A stretch of 64,000 bases of DNA from Cerrena zonata (GCA_038087015.1 JASBNA010000012.1:496001-560000); one strand, 5' to 3'; positions 23,063 to 37,991 are shown, counted from the stretch's first letter. Notes: generated by a model from the letters alone, not told the origin. Numbers and translations are program-made.

Positions 23063-24238
23063 AATGTGTTGTGGTAATGTCGTGCCAGAGCTGTATGGGC
23101 GATAGAATTACTTTGTGTGTGTGGTGAGCGACTATGGAAATATGTAGAAAAGAAGAAGTGAGTGCTGGCGTTGATGACTGATGGATGACGGAAAGCTTGT
23201 AGGTAAAGTGTTCTCGGGACCTGTGGGATGCAAAATGCGATAACAAACGAAGAGTGAATATCACCTGCAGATAGCGAACGAAAGAGAAAGAGAAAAGAAA
23301 AAAGCAAGCTGACTTGTGGGCAACAACAACGGTCGATGGATAATCCAAGATTGAAGGAAAAGGTGGGTGGCGGAATAGAAAATGCAATTAAGGCCACCTC
23401 ACCCATCATACGGGCCTAGCCGATCGGCTTTATTCCTCCTTACGAAACTTCTCTCATCTCGCTGGCTATACAGTTAAAAAAGGGGAATATCGATAAAGAG
23501 GATGCTAGACTACGTTACAAGATGTGCGATGCTCTAATACTGTCTCGTGATGCTAGGATATAGTGGGGAAAATGTCCGACTGCGAGTCGCAATAACAAAC
23601 AACGGGGGAGGGTATCGCGAAACGAAGACAGACACTACTAATAAATCGTCTGCTCATACTGGTTAATCGTGCGGACTAGAGAGAAAGAGAAAAGGAGAAA
23701 AAATGTGAGACCCATCTACGTCTATGAGAAACATGCGAGTGAAAAACTGGGCGCTGTGCAATGTGTGATGATTCCAGGTGTGGTGTGTATGGGGAGGGGT
23801 TAGAGGTAAATGTAACAGAGACCGGGTTGGTGTGATGTGGAAGCATGGAAAAATGATGCTGAGGAGTGCGCCCGAATTACGTGGAAGGGGTAGTGAAACA
23901 GAGACGGAAGATGGAGTGTTTATAATAAGATAGAGTTGAGCCGTACAATAAACCGTGAGCAGTTGTGTGGGGGATTGCAATGAGACACGAGACATAAAGA
24001 ACCGACATTAAGAGCAGCGCATAGTCCGACAATGGAGTTCGAAAGCACAGATCGTAAGGATACCGAATACCGAAACACAGACGTCGAAACCAACGTATTT
24101 TGATTTTCTTGATTTTTTCTTCATGGCATAAATCGGATGAAGGCATGGAAGGGGGACAGAACGTTCGGGAACCGAGTCAGGTACCGGGGCGAGGAGAAAA
24201 CCTGCAGGTGAAGCACTGACAGCAGCAATGGTAAGAAT
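23063..24238. other. Intergenic, pyrimidine-rich leader
   Basis: About 1.2 kb upstream of the 23062 start, on the minus strand rich in C and T (long CTTTTC-type tracts near 23280-23300 and 23680-23700), as is usual for promoters and 5' leaders of strongly expressed fungal genes. No supported gene. The part nearest 24238 is the DED1 3' flank. Confidence 0.4.
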
Positions 24239-27284
<3,046 letters not shown>

Positions 27285-27550
27285 ATTAAACTGAGAAACA
27301 GAAAAGATATGAAGTTATGAAGTAGACAAAGAGGATATCGTCTAAGAAGTTGTTGAGCTGGAAACCGAGATGGTTGTTGTGCACCAAAGGGCGATGAGGG
27401 CAATTTTTCGGGGCACCCCGCTTACAAAGGTCCCCGTCCCAATCAGGTAGTATATTCCCATCACCCAACGCGTCCTAGACCAGTCGACGTGTAAGTGTTA
27501 TATCGAATTATATAGAGCTATTGCTTGCTTTCTCTCCGTCATCATCTACA
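27285..27550. promoter_or_regulatory. Bidirectional promoter, DED1 / SEC72
   Basis: 266 bp between divergent start codons. The SEC72 leader is pyrimidine-rich (tttctctccgtc near 27530) and ends in a standard 'ctacaatgtc' start context. Confidence 0.45.
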
Positions 27551-28396
27551 ATGTCGCACTCTCATGGACCAGGGCAACCAAGCCACACACACGGGCCTCA
27601 ACCAGCAGCCCCCCAGCAGCCAACCGTAGCTATTCGACCACCAGACCCGGTCATGCAAGCCGTCATTGAAGACAGCTTTTCCCCGGTCAATATTGCTCTT
27701 GGTGCACCAGACAATGTTTCAGCACTTTGTGCATCCCATAGACTCGAAAAGTGTGCAGATTGCGATGTCGACTTCACTGCTTTGAATCGCGTTTCGAGAA
27801 CGCTATTGCTTAACCCTAACTTGCGCTGTCCGCCACCCCCGCAAGTGGTCTCTCAGAAGTTGTCTCAAGCAATCACTGTCACCAAAGAAGAGGGAAATGT
27901 CAGTCCGGCACGTTTGTTGTATGCATATATACTCACCGAATTCTTAATTAGGCTCTCTTCAAAGCGGGACAGACAGACAAAGCTATCCAACGCTACAGCA
28001 TGTCAATCAACGTAGCAGCCCAACGTCCCTCATGGGAAGCCTCACAACTCATGCGAGAAGAGCTCTCTACAGTCCTCTCTAACCGCTCTGCAGCATACCT
28101 CGATATGGGTGACTACATCGGTGCACTCGTCGACGCCGAAGCCGTCATCAACTTTAAGCGTCCCTGGAGCAAGGGTCATTTCCGGAAAGCAAAGGCGTTG
28201 ATGAAGTTGGAGAGATATTATGAAGCAAGGGAAGCTATCGAGCTTGGGCTCTCTTTTGAGCCCGGTAATGTGGTACGTCGTACTTCCGCTAAATTATATT
28301 TACATCACAAGTGCTCAATTTGCGTTATAGGAAATGTCACAGATGCTTTCAGAGATTCAGTCTGAGCTGGCGAAGCGTGCCGCCGTCAAGCCCTGA
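27551..28396 (+). CDS. SEC72: Sec72-like TPR protein of the ER translocon
   Basis: Cytosolic subunit of the Sec62/Sec63 complex that assists post-translational import into the ER. Residues in order: a His/Pro/Gln-rich start (MSHSHGPGQPSHTHG), then LCASHRLEKCADCDVDF and LLNPNLRCPPPP, which is the diagnostic Sec72 segment. Three TPR-type repeats follow: KEEGNALFKAGQTDKAIQRY (across an intron), LSNRSAAYLDMGDYIGALVD and HFRKAKALMKLERYYEARE. The C-terminus ends AKRAAVKP after a last intron. The intron at about 27909-27952 splits the first TPR. About 245 residues, near the usual size. Confidence 0.9.
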
Positions 28397-29201
28397 TCTC
28401 CTTGTATTCGCAGTCATTGTAACCTCATATTCACTCTTGTTCTATGGATGTTTCTTAACCGGAATCGCGTGTGACGTCAGAAGCATTTCCTGTGCGCCCG
28501 AAGGCATGTGCATATGTGAATTGCTTACTATGTGGTATCCCAACAGGTTGAACTGTTATCTGACATCTCAGCTTCGCGTCATACACTCATTCGTACTTGT
28601 TCAACGCTCGCACAAACTATCGAAGAAACGACAAACAAGTTCAATACCATTCCATCCCAGTAAGCAGATTTGACAGTAAGAATTGATTCTGCGCAAGAAC
28701 ACATCTACCCTTGTCAGCATACCCTACATCGACCCACTATAATCCCATGCAAGCCAAAAATTCTTCCGCCAACTAATCCGAGACTGCCCTTACAATTACT
28801 AAATTGCATATTCGAGGTTTCGTTGATCTCGTTGGTTTATCAGAACCTTACAATCAGGCAACACTATGTAAATTTATTGAGTTCTATCATGCCTCTCCAA
28901 CTTTTGATTTAGGTGATCGTCATCACCTACGAGATGTTGTGTCAATCATGGAAGCAGAGACTTCACGCGGAGATCTCAAGTGTTGAAAGAGTCGAAATGA
29001 TCGGCATAATAATGTACAGCACGTACAGTATACAATAATAATATTCAGAGGCTACACGGTACTTCTAAATATCGAACGAGAACAAGATAACAGAATAGTA
29101 TGAGCATCACTATCCAACTAGACGTCTAGGAACCTCAAGAGCGAACACCAACGACATTGACTTCCGAACCTCGTGTTTGAAATAGAAATACCCCTCGACG
29201 C
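28397..29201 (+). other. Intergenic with unresolved coding-like segments
   Basis: Two stretches look coding but could not be joined. One, about 28548-28662, follows an acceptor (ccaacag) and reads VELLSDISASRHTLIRTCST, continuing with an amphipathic helix pattern. The other, about 28780-28986, reads TKLHIRGFVDLVGLSEPYNQ and ends at a stop after SRGDLKC. I found no splice solution that keeps both in frame. This could be a small gene with an intron I mis-see, or a degenerate one. Confidence 0.25.
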
Positions 29202-31877
29202 TCAACCACTCTTACCTAACCGCAACCTATCCAAAATCCTCTCAGCATCCTCAAAACATTCCTGAGGCTCCCTAAACACCCTCAACGCAACATGTCTCGG
29301 AAGGTCCATCCTCGCTCTATACACCCTCATCTGTAAATCCGCCTGTCTCCTCTCGGGCTCCGAAACGATCTGTGTCGGTGTACCTGAAGAACCAAGAGAC
29401 ATCCGAGTGGAGAGATTACTCGAGATACTAGATGTCCGAGACGGTCGCGCGGGAGATGGGATGGTTATGAGTGGTGGATAGCGATTCGCGTTGGGTGGTA
29501 GACGAGGATGAGTAGATGAAGGTGATGGTGGGTATGAAGTTGATAGAGATGGGTATTCGGATGAGTTAGGTATGGTGGGTGTGGGGAAGGAAGAGGGTTC
29601 ATCAGATGTAGGTATTGACATTGACATCGATAGCGAAGGCTCTGGGACAGTCCTCAGAGGACTCGAAGAGTAGGTTTGTGATTTATTCGGCGCAAAATAT
29701 GGATATGCTTGGTTCGATGCGAGCCCAGAACTCGAACTAGAGCTCGAACCCGAATCAGTGTAAGAATTCATCCGAGGTGTCGTGACTATCCTCGGAGCAC
29801 TTCGTGGTCGAGGTGTAAGGACGTCTGTGGAAGATTGGTTTGGTGTACGAGAACCATCGACTTGCATCTCGTCCCGAGATAACTGCTTAACTGGCGAACT
29901 CGCGGCAGATCCATTCATCATGCCACTTGTAACTCCATCCCAGCCAAACATACCATTCTCCCCCGTAGGATCATCCAACGGAAGACTCTTATCACCACCT
30001 GCATCTCTAATGAAGATCGCTAATACTTGTTCCGGACGTTCCCTTGCAAAGGAAGCATACAACTCCAGGTCTTGTTCACCAGAATCGCCCACAAGTATAA
30101 ACCGAGAGTCCGGGAAACTGTCTAGGACATCTGCGATTCCTTGACGTTTTCGCTCTGCGGGGGCCGAGAGGAGTCCATTGAACAGTGAACGGCCAGCGTA
30201 AGAACGTAATTTGACCGAGCCTGGAGGGAGGTGACTAAGCTGGAGGAATTCGTTGACTACTGGGAGGAGTTCAAACGGTCCATTTGACTACACAGTATGT
30301 GAGATCGAGATTCCGCAAACTATGTCTAATCAACTTACAACATAGTGGAATCGTACGCCACGTTTCCACATATTCGTATACCAGTCTCCCATTCCAGGAA
30401 TGACGCTGTCCGCCAAATCTCTGACAAAGACGTTTTGGAATAACGCCCTCGCACCTTGAAGTACTCCAGAAAGCTTCACTGTATCGTCTATATCCGAAAT
30501 AAGTCGAACCACGCTGTGTGTTAGAGGAACAGATATTGAAGTGATGACAGTAGGCGCGAGATTGACGTTTGGGCGAGCAAAGTGTGAACTAGAAGAATTA
30601 GGATTATTGTACGAAGCGTAAGGTGGGTTGTAAGAGGGAGTTGGAGGTCGAGAAGGCATCGGGAGTAGTTGAGCTTGCACGAATAGTTCGTGTTCCAGTC
30701 CAGGATCGCCAAAAGCTACATGGACAGCCCCAGGATGTATGCACATATCTTCCCATCGTACGCGGAACTTGGCTTGGAAAGATCCATCAGTTCCGGTCTG
30801 GACTTCTTTCATGGCGACAGGTCGACCCTGAGGTGCATCGTCGTCATCCGCCACACTTCCTAATGGCGGACTCTTGTAGGATTCGAACAAGTCGGGGTCG
30901 CGAGCAAAGACAACAAGACGAACAGTACGATTGCCAAGTGCAGAAGACCAGAACGGATGTAGTCGGGCCTCTAGGTTTGCATGCCATTTCTGTATGCTGT
31001 CAGGGATAGAGTCAGATAGAGGGGCTCCACTACTGGTACTTGAGGTCGATGAGATCGAGGCGCTGCTAGAGTGTTTGGTGTACTGTGAAGACGAAGAGCT
31101 TGAAGGGGCCGCGTTCGCTGCGTCCATTTCCATATCGTGGAATTGCTTCTCCAATTCACGCAATTCGGATTCTTCTGTGATTTCATCTGGACGTGGAGGC
31201 AGATGAGATACATCGAAGGATTCGTCATTTATAGGCCTTGAATATCCATCAGGACCGACGAAGGAAGCATTTTCTGCGATAGGCCCTTCGTTTAGAGATA
31301 GTTTGGGTAAAGCAGCATATTCTAGCGACAATGTAGTGTCAATAACAGTAGGGCAGTGATAGTGTATATGCGTACGATACTTTTTGCTAGACGCAGAAAG
31401 GTCTTTCCCGCGCGTGTCCCGAAGCCAGGACCACTCACACGAGAGGAGAAGCCGGATACGAATACTTCAATGTCGAACTGTGCATCTATAGACAGTAGAG
31501 GGTCATTGTGGGTTCTTAATTGACTCGGATTGGAAAGCATGGAACCGACTTTTCAATTAAGGAAAGACAGACTTGCCTTGAGAAGTTACATCCACAGTAC
31601 GATACTTCCTGGCTGCCCAACCAGGAAATAGGGCAAGCTTCTCGATTCCGTTCGGAGACCCTTCATCATTCTGACCGAGGGAACGAAGTTTCTGTCCTGC
31701 CCATTGACTCCAGGCTTGTCGGAACGATGGCCCAGTCTGCTGGGAAGAGTTGGGAGTGAGAGTAGCATTTCTATCTGAGTAACCGACGTTCCTAGGTTCA
31801 CGCTGTGCGACATAACCCTTGATGGAGCGCGACGCTGCACTGGCTAAAGACCTCCAAGATGGCATTTCTTCAGACAT
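29202..31877 (-). CDS. APP1: App1-type phosphatidate phosphatase
   Basis: Dephosphorylates phosphatidate to diacylglycerol; the yeast protein is at cortical actin patches. The protein starts MSEEMPSWRSLASAASR. The catalytic part contains VVRLISDIDDTVKLSGVL with the HAD-type DxDxT motif, followed by GMGDWYTNMWKRGVRFHYVS, NEFLQLSHLPPGSVKLRSY and the last motif FILVGDSGEQDLELYAS. The long C-terminus after the catalytic domain is Ser/Pro-rich and probably disordered. At least five exons. The first in-frame ATG is at 31877; a longer open frame begins with TTG and was not used. Confidence 0.92.
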
Positions 31878-32679
31878 TGCCAATATATGTCATCAAGTTT
31901 GTACAAAGATGGTGGTGGTGACGGTGAGGTGGGTCCGGTGGGATCTGGCACACGCCCAAAGTTACTTCTACTAAGTTTGACGGCCGACGTTGAGCGTCCC
32001 ACAGCTTGCCAGTAGGGTGTGAGATGTGGTTTGATATAAAGGTTGGCTACACACATATGTGAGCTGAGAGCAACGGTGATGAGGCTATGGTACTTGGAAT
32101 GTCATGATCAAAACAAAACTACGTCATTAATTATACTCGAAAGTACTCACAGTTAAAGTTTCTGAAATAGTATTCCCGTAGTAGATATTGATATACTACT
32201 TAGAAGTAATTTTGATACTTACCTATGGGAATGTTAGTAATGTTAATAAAGTACATTATGTAATATTATGATCGCGCCGCTAGTCCAAGCTAGTTCCGAC
32301 TCGGCTTTAAGCTCTTGGAGGCTAACTAGTACTTGGAGGTTGCTGTCTGGCTTTCTAAATCTATACCGCGCCATATCCCAAGTCGTTGTATTGTGTGTGA
32401 AGCATTTCAATCACGCATGCCAAAGGTCATAGTTTCCCATGTCTGGTTACCTTGTTGACTTTTTCCGAAGACCAGGTCTCATGATATGTTGAAAACGAGG
32501 TATGTGTATGACATATCAATCATTCACTGATCATATGCTATAACTTTACAAGCACAGAAATATTGAGGGGATACCTGACAGGCGCAGTACTGTAGTTCCA
32601 GCATACTTACACATCTAGAGCGATCCGATGAGGAACGGATCCCTAAAGGACATCATTGAAATCAGACGATTGTACCAAC
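31878..32679. other. Intergenic, AT-rich, left of secreted-protein repeat
   Basis: The APP1 promoter followed by an AT-rich tract (about 32100-32270) with an imperfect inverted repeat agtagatat/atatactact around 32178-32200. No coding segment recognised. Confidence 0.4.
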
Positions 32680-33074
32680 ACAAGATTAAACGTAATGATT
32701 AACGACAATCCTAACTGTCTATAGCGCAGTCGGAGGCATCCGTGAGTATGAAAGAGCTCAGCAGATCGTCTAACTAACAATAACCACTCTCTAGGATCGT
32801 GATGAACGTTGGTCTTCGTGTTCGTAAGAAGTATTACGCTCGTAGCTTGTAGGAATGATCCTGGGCTACGCTAGACCTGGACTTCATCAGACAAGTGACC
32901 GTGACAACTCTACATTTCTGCCTTCGTGTTAGTAACTTTGAAAAACGGTGATCATTGTCCGTACCTCATCTATCCTTTGGGAACGCAACTTTAGACTGGG
33001 CTAGGTTCTAACTGACTCTGAAGTAGGTTAGTCCCCTCGACCTGCCTCCATGCTGCGTGTCTACTCTAGAGCGG

Positions 33075-33082
33075 TATTAAAA
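33075..33082 (+). promoter_or_regulatory. TATA-like box, secreted-protein copy A
   Basis: tattaaaa 37 bp before the start codon, in the same relative place as the TATA-like boxes of copies B and C. Confidence 0.4.
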
Positions 33083-33118
33083 CACTGATGTTCTCTCGAC
33101 GAATTGTTGACTCCAGCC

Positions 33119-34015
33119 ATGGTGTCCTTGAGGAGTATTCTTGCCCCAACACTCAGCTTGCTCGCTGCTGTCCATGTTTACGCCGAGACTCATACTATTG
33201 TCTTTGAAAATCAGTCAGTCCACCCAATATATTAAAATTGCATTACTAAAATTATGCCTATCAGCCGTGGCTTCGGTACTGTTCGTATTCATCCGTTTCC
33301 GTATAATTTTAAAAAAATAACTCACTTATCTACAGCCTATTCTGAAACTCCCAAACGGCCCTACATTATCTACTGGAGCTGCTTTTACCATTAATGGACC
33401 ACTCATTGGTGCCATAGCGTACGTCTTCCAATTGGCTTCAAGTTGTACCACTTTGTAGTATGATCTACTGAACATCCCCTTCTAGGTTCCTTCAAACTGG
33501 TATGTAACTGGCTCTACTTCTCTGCCGCCTTCTCATATCTCTCCTCCAGGGTCCTGTGGTACCAACGGCGAAGGGTGCACCGTCATCGAGATAACGCTCA
33601 AGAACCCATCCTCACCAGGGACTGGTTCTACTGTGGTCATCGATCCGTAAGTCCTTGCTAATCCTCGTATATTGTAATCGCTCCAATGGTGGCCTATTTT
33701 AGTACTCAATTCTCAGTCACTACTGGTTTCGGGTGAGTGTTATAGAGTGAATTGTTTTGCGTCAGGTTACTCATGATGTGGGTTAGGTACTTCAACGGTT
33801 GTGATGGAATTGGACAGGATTGTGAGTTGTTACAGAAGAAATCATGTGTCGCAGTCTCATACGCATCTACGCAGGTACCAATCCAAATTGCCCGAGCCCC
33901 TTGCCACCTAACGGTCTCTGCCCTACTAATGATGTATGTGTGTATTCCTTTACACCTTGAGCCGAGGATTAATCGTATTGCACAGGTGAATCTGGCTATT
34001 GTCTTTTGCGATTAG
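33119..34015 (+). CDS. Small secreted protein, paralog A (lacks one Cys)
   Basis: Signal peptide MVSLRSILAPTLSLLAAVHV followed by YAETHTIVFEN. Later exons give ILKLPNGPTLSTGAAFTING, then PLIGAIA, CGTNGEGCTVIEITL, FGYFNGCDGIGQDC and a terminal NLAIVFCD. The gene has about nine short exons, the same pattern as paralogs B and C. The family resembles a basidiomycete group of small secreted thaumatin-like proteins often labelled 'glycopeptide'; this is from memory and function is unknown. The first conserved Cys (CGFGT in B and C) is Arg here, codon CGT at 33266-33268, so a disulfide partner may be missing. Otherwise the exons are open. Confidence 0.72.
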
Positions 34016-34353
34016 TTTTCACAAATAAATGGGGATAGGTGTAAACAGACGATTAAACGTAATGACGGAGGATAAATAAACTCGTAAGGGGTAAGTTATA
34101 ACGCTCGTAGCTTGTAAGAATGATCCATCTTTTTGAGAAGGTACTTTGCACTACGCTAGACCTGGATCTCAAAAGACGAGTCTACATTTCTGATCTTCGC
34201 ATTGTCATAATTATAATTATAGAAAACGGTGATCACTGTCCGACACACATTCATCCTTTGGGAACACATCTGCGGAGTGTACTAGGTTCAACTGGCCCTG
34301 AAGCAGATGACCATGTATCAACCTAGTTGGCTTGCCGCCTACAGCGGACAACA

Positions 34354-34363
34354 TATTTAAAAA
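34354..34363 (+). promoter_or_regulatory. TATA-like box, secreted-protein copy B
   Basis: tatttaaaaa 36 bp before the start codon, aligned with the copy A box. Confidence 0.4.
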
Positions 34364-34398
34364 GAGTGATGTTCTCTCGACGACCAGCCGCTCCAACT

Positions 34399-35309
34399 AT
34401 GGTCACCTCGAAGCGACTAACTGCTACCCTCGGCTTCTTCTCTACTGCTGCTTATGTTTACGCAGAATCTCATACTGTTGTTTTCGTAAATGAGTCAGAG
34501 AATCCATCACGTTCATTAACTTATTGCTGACGTCCTATATATCAGCTGTGGCTTTGGAACTGTTAGTAGGATTCACCCGTGAAAGCGTTACTCTATAAAT
34601 AGCTAATTTCTCTGCAGCCACTCTTGAAAGCTCAAGATGGCACCACATTGTCCACCGGGGGTACTTTTACAATCAACGGACCACTTATCGGTGCTATAGC
34701 GTATGTCTTTCGTTCAATCCATAATGCCGGTCCTAAACTTGGATCACTCTTTCCCACAGCTTCCTTCAAACTGGTTTGTGATTCGCCCAGCCCCTCTATA
34801 ATCTGTTCGCATATTTCTTTTAGGGTCCTGCAGCGACAAGGGTGAAGGATGCACTATTGTCGAGATTACACTACAGAACCCAACTACGCCGGGAAATGGG
34901 TCGTCCGTGGACATTAACTTCCTTCCCCCGTGAGTACTACAATCTCCGCCTACCTGCCCTCTCTAATTGTGACAATCCTAGTGATCATACATTCTCTGGC
35001 CCCACGGGTTTCGGGTGAGTTAATTATCGGTGAAAAGAATTATGTATTGATATAAAATAGTTATTTCAATGGGTGCGACGGCGCTGGAGCGGATTGTGAG
35101 TTATTTCAAAGTAGACTCCTCGTCCCAAAGTCATTTTGAAAAAACCCTTTAGGTACCACACCAAACTGCCCGACTCCATTCCCCCATCAAGGTCCTCTCG
35201 AGGTAGATTGCGATGCTGATAATGTACGTGCTCACTTGTTAATTCAGACAATCAGTCGGGATCTAATCATAATGTGAAGGTGAACCTGGCTGTTACATTC
35301 TGCGATTAG
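34399..35309 (+). CDS. Small secreted protein, paralog B
   Basis: Signal peptide MVTSKRLTATLGFFSTAAYV then YAESHTVVFVN. After the first intron the conserved DCGFGT is intact. Then PLLKAQDGTTLSTGGTFTIN, GPLIGAIA, SCSDKGEGCTIVEITL, a FNGCDGAGADC segment and the terminal NLAVTFCD. Exon order and phases match paralogs A and C. The mature protein is about 130 residues with several paired Cys, suggesting a compact extracellular beta fold. No enzyme motif is seen. It shares a duplicated promoter with paralog A, so co-regulation is likely. Confidence 0.78.
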
Positions 35310-35403
35310 TTTCACGCTAGTGGGGATAATAGTAGACAGTGTATATAAAGAAATAGCAATAAGAAATTCGGTCTATGAACATAATTAAGACGTCCCTTCA
35401 TTA

Positions 35404-35814
35404 TTGGTAAGGCAGACATTCTTGTGGTTGGCCGCCCAATCTCTTCAAAACAGATCATTGAAATTTAGAGCGGGGTCGGTTATGAATTTGATCAAGAACT
35501 CACTTTCAACTGGTGCTGAGATTGCGTTTGCTATCATCCCTGTGATCAATACTTTCGAGGAACCGCTGAAGACACAGATCAAGGAGGCGATCGCACCGAG
35601 TATGTCGATCATCTGGAAAACGATGATTGGAATCTCAGGGACTGGGTTGATTACCTTGGTTTTCCTCGGTGAGGTGCCTATGAACGCATGTACCGATGAA
35701 AATTATGGTTTAGAGGTGAAAGCGAGAGAAGAGAAGCGGGGAAAGGATGAGGAAGCTGCAGCTACGGATATGGCAGACAATGCGATAGACGATTCTCAAT
35801 CTGCATCAGAATGA
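35404..35814 (+). pseudogene. C-terminal remnant of an MFS transporter
   Basis: An open frame ending with APSMSIIWKTMIGISGTGLI, one membrane helix, then FLGEVPMNACTDENYGLEVK. The helix followed by a short 'EVPM..CTDENYGLE' tail is typical of the end of fungal 12/14-span MFS drug transporters. The other helices are missing; upstream sequence is the end of the secreted-protein repeat. The frame has no ATG until 35482. It is therefore a truncated relic rather than a working transporter. Confidence 0.6.
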
Positions 35815-35911
35815 ACTGGAAAGTTAGTTTGGGGTGAACCTAACAGTGATCTATGCTGCAGTGGTAGCAGAACACTCGTTACGATAGTTTACACACAAAG
35901 ACATAATTTTT

Positions 35912-37066
35912 TCATGATTGCTCTTGTGCGGATCGATGCTTCTCCCTTTCATTAACTAGGTCTTCACCCCACTGTTTCACCTCGGGGTGTCGGAGGTGAG
36001 GTAAGCTGGTATCGAAGAACGGCTGCAGATTGGTCATTCCATGGTTGCGCTCGTATTCAAACGCTGTCAGTTCCGATCGGTAAATGTAAATATAATAAGG
36101 CGCAAGGGAACGGACCTTGAGAGGCCATTTCAAACCTATCTAGATCTGCTCGGTGTTATGATCAGTATCAAGTTCACAGATGATTTCGTAGGTGCAAGTA
36201 ACCTTTGACAAAACGCGCCTCGGGCGATTCGCCTTCTTCATACTCCTACAACGGAATCACAATGTGTCCAGGCGAAAATAGGACTATTTAAACTGACTTT
36301 CCACAATGTTTCTATCCTTTGTGCCGCAGGACTATTGTGCAGCATCTCGTGAACGAAGTTATGCATAGCTTCCTGAAATCATGGTTAAATACGAGGTGGC
36401 AGGAGATTGGTGCAACAACTTACAGCTTCTAGACGATTCTTCTCCACTTTAGGGATACCTTCTCGCGGCGAAATATCTCCCACTGTAGCAGTGTAACCAC
36501 ATTACGGTTTGGTGAAATCATGAAGGTCGAGACACGATCTCACCTTGAGCCTCTAAGAACATCGTTAGTCCTGAATAAAAGAGACAGAGACGAAGTTACC
36601 TGCGAGATCATGTACTAGGCACATCATAACACATCTACACTAAATTAGCGAACTGAATTGAAAAGGTAACACGTGCGGTCATACTTCGATACGTCAAGCT
36701 TTGCGTCGGAGGTACACATCGCAAGGACTGCCATCCGATACATATGATCTGATATGCTTTGGAGAATCAGTATTATTGACAAACACAGAATACGGAAGGT
36801 ACAAACCTCTCGGGTCCTGGAACCTACTGACAAGCATGTCAGAATAGTAAGACGGTTTCTGGGTAAAAGTGACAGACGTTATGATCCACCCATCCTGTTC
36901 TTTTCTGAGTCTTTCGTACAGTCAGTACAGCATTTTTTGAGTCTATGGAACCTGTTACCTTTAGTCTTTCGAGAATATGAAAGAAGGCAAGTTTATCAAC
37001 AGACGGTTCCCCGCTAGATTGATACAGGGGAGGAAAGGTGCGTTGGGGTGTGGTTGCTGAGCTCAT
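35912..37066 (-). CDS. HDDC2: HD-domain nucleotidase, HDDC2/YfbR type
   Basis: Residues in order: MSSATTPQRTFPPLYQSSGE, KLAFFHILERLK, then (after an in-frame 48-nt intron) TQKRTGWVDHNV, RPESISDHMYRMAVLAM, LVHDLAEAQVGDISPREG, then EYEEGESPEARFVKDLDRFE and FEYERNHGMTNLQPFF. The H..HD..D set of the metal-dependent HD phosphohydrolase is present. Relatives are 5'-deoxynucleotidases. Many small exons (some under 50 nt) are needed, and all join in frame. Upstream, an extended open frame from ATG 37174 would add a basic, mitochondrial-presequence-like stretch. A TATA box lies between it and the chosen ATG, so I prefer 37066. Divergent from GRX5 over 273 bp. Confidence 0.88.
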
Positions 37067-37339
37067 TGTGCGAGTATCTGAATTTATATACTTGCGCTGC
37101 TGAAGAAAAGACGTCAGTCCTAAATTTGACCGGTATCTTATGACTTTTAAGTTCAGGTTCGTGAACCTCAGCATGAGAGTGTGTAACAAGAACCAGAGAA
37201 TAGGGGTTAGGTGCAGCTAACCCTAGAAAGTGCCACGTGGGTGGGAGGATCGGTGTGGTCGCCGAAGGAGATATTTCTCAGCAGCCAGTAGCATACCGCA
37301 GGTTACACCCTCTCCTCCATCTACTCTCCTCGTTTCGAT
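37067..37339. promoter_or_regulatory. Shared divergent promoter, HDDC2-like / GRX5
   Basis: 273 bp between opposite start codons. A TATA-like tttatata (37082-37089) reads tatataaa on the minus strand, 16 bp upstream of the HDDC2-like ATG. Confidence 0.45.
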
Positions 37340-37991
37340 ATGTTGCGAACAGCTTTCCGTATCTCTGTATGTTATGACTCCTTCTCCAAAACATAGATTC
37401 ACTAGAAACTCATTGCAACATTCTATTTGTAATATAGCGCGCCTCAAGACTACCCATTTTCAGTCCACCTGCTGTCTCACTTGCACGGAGGTATCTTTCT
37501 CAAGAGACCAGGGCGAAGATTCAAGATGCTGTCAACACGACACCTGTTGTCTTGTTTATGAAAGGCACACCAGATTTTCCTCAGTGTGGTTTCTCGCGGG
37601 CGGCCATACAGGTGCTTGACCTGCACGGCGTTCCTCCAGAGAAGATGCAGACATACAACGTCTTGGAGGACAGTGAACTGAGAGAAGCGATTAAGGAATT
37701 CTCGTATGTGTGCTTGCATTGACCCTTCGTCTCTGTCGGTGATGGGGATTTACTTAGGGAATGGCCAACGATACCCCAACTATACGTCCAAGGTGAATTC
37801 GTTGGCGGATGTGACATTCTTCTAAGCAGTGAGTAATACACTCCCATGTAATCCCCACTCGTTGCGTAACCCTCTATTATGCTACAGTGCACCAATCCGG
37901 AGAACTGGAAGATCTTCTTGAGAAGAAGGGTGTTATCCCTCCCGTCGAAGAAGAAGCTCAAGCATCTGATGCTGCCAAAACCTCTGCTTAA
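37340..37991 (+). CDS. GRX5: Mitochondrial monothiol glutaredoxin
   Basis: Carries [2Fe-2S] clusters in the mitochondrial iron-sulfur assembly pathway. Exon 1 (MLRTAFRIS) splices in phase 0 to [20 protein letters not shown], together an Arg/Ser-rich, acid-free mitochondrial targeting sequence. The domain follows: [40 protein letters not shown] with the CGFS active site, then (after an intron) [19 protein letters not shown], the glutathione-binding TIPQ/GGCD part, and the last exon ending AKTSA. Length of about 155 residues fits Grx5. Confidence 0.94.

Larger units (their letters stand above)
32680..34020 (+). repeat. Tandem duplication unit, copy 1
   Basis: Matches the unit at 34050-35310 along promoter and gene. 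Shared flanking strings include gattaaacgtaatga (32684 and 34055 regions), acgctcgtagcttgta, acgctagacctgga, aaaacggtgatca and tgatgttctctcgacga. The duplication therefore covers about 400 bp of upstream DNA plus the whole secreted-protein gene. Confidence 0.7.
34050..35310 (+). repeat. Tandem duplication unit, copy 2
   Basis: Second copy of the unit described at 32680-34020, holding paralog B. Divergence is spread over both promoter and introns, so the duplication is not very recent. Confidence 0.7.

Noticed and set aside
37067..37174. Upstream ATG giving the HDDC2-like protein a mitochondrial presequence
   Set aside because: A TATA-like box lies between it and the ATG at 37066, so the longer form is unlikely to be the main product. 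It stays possible.
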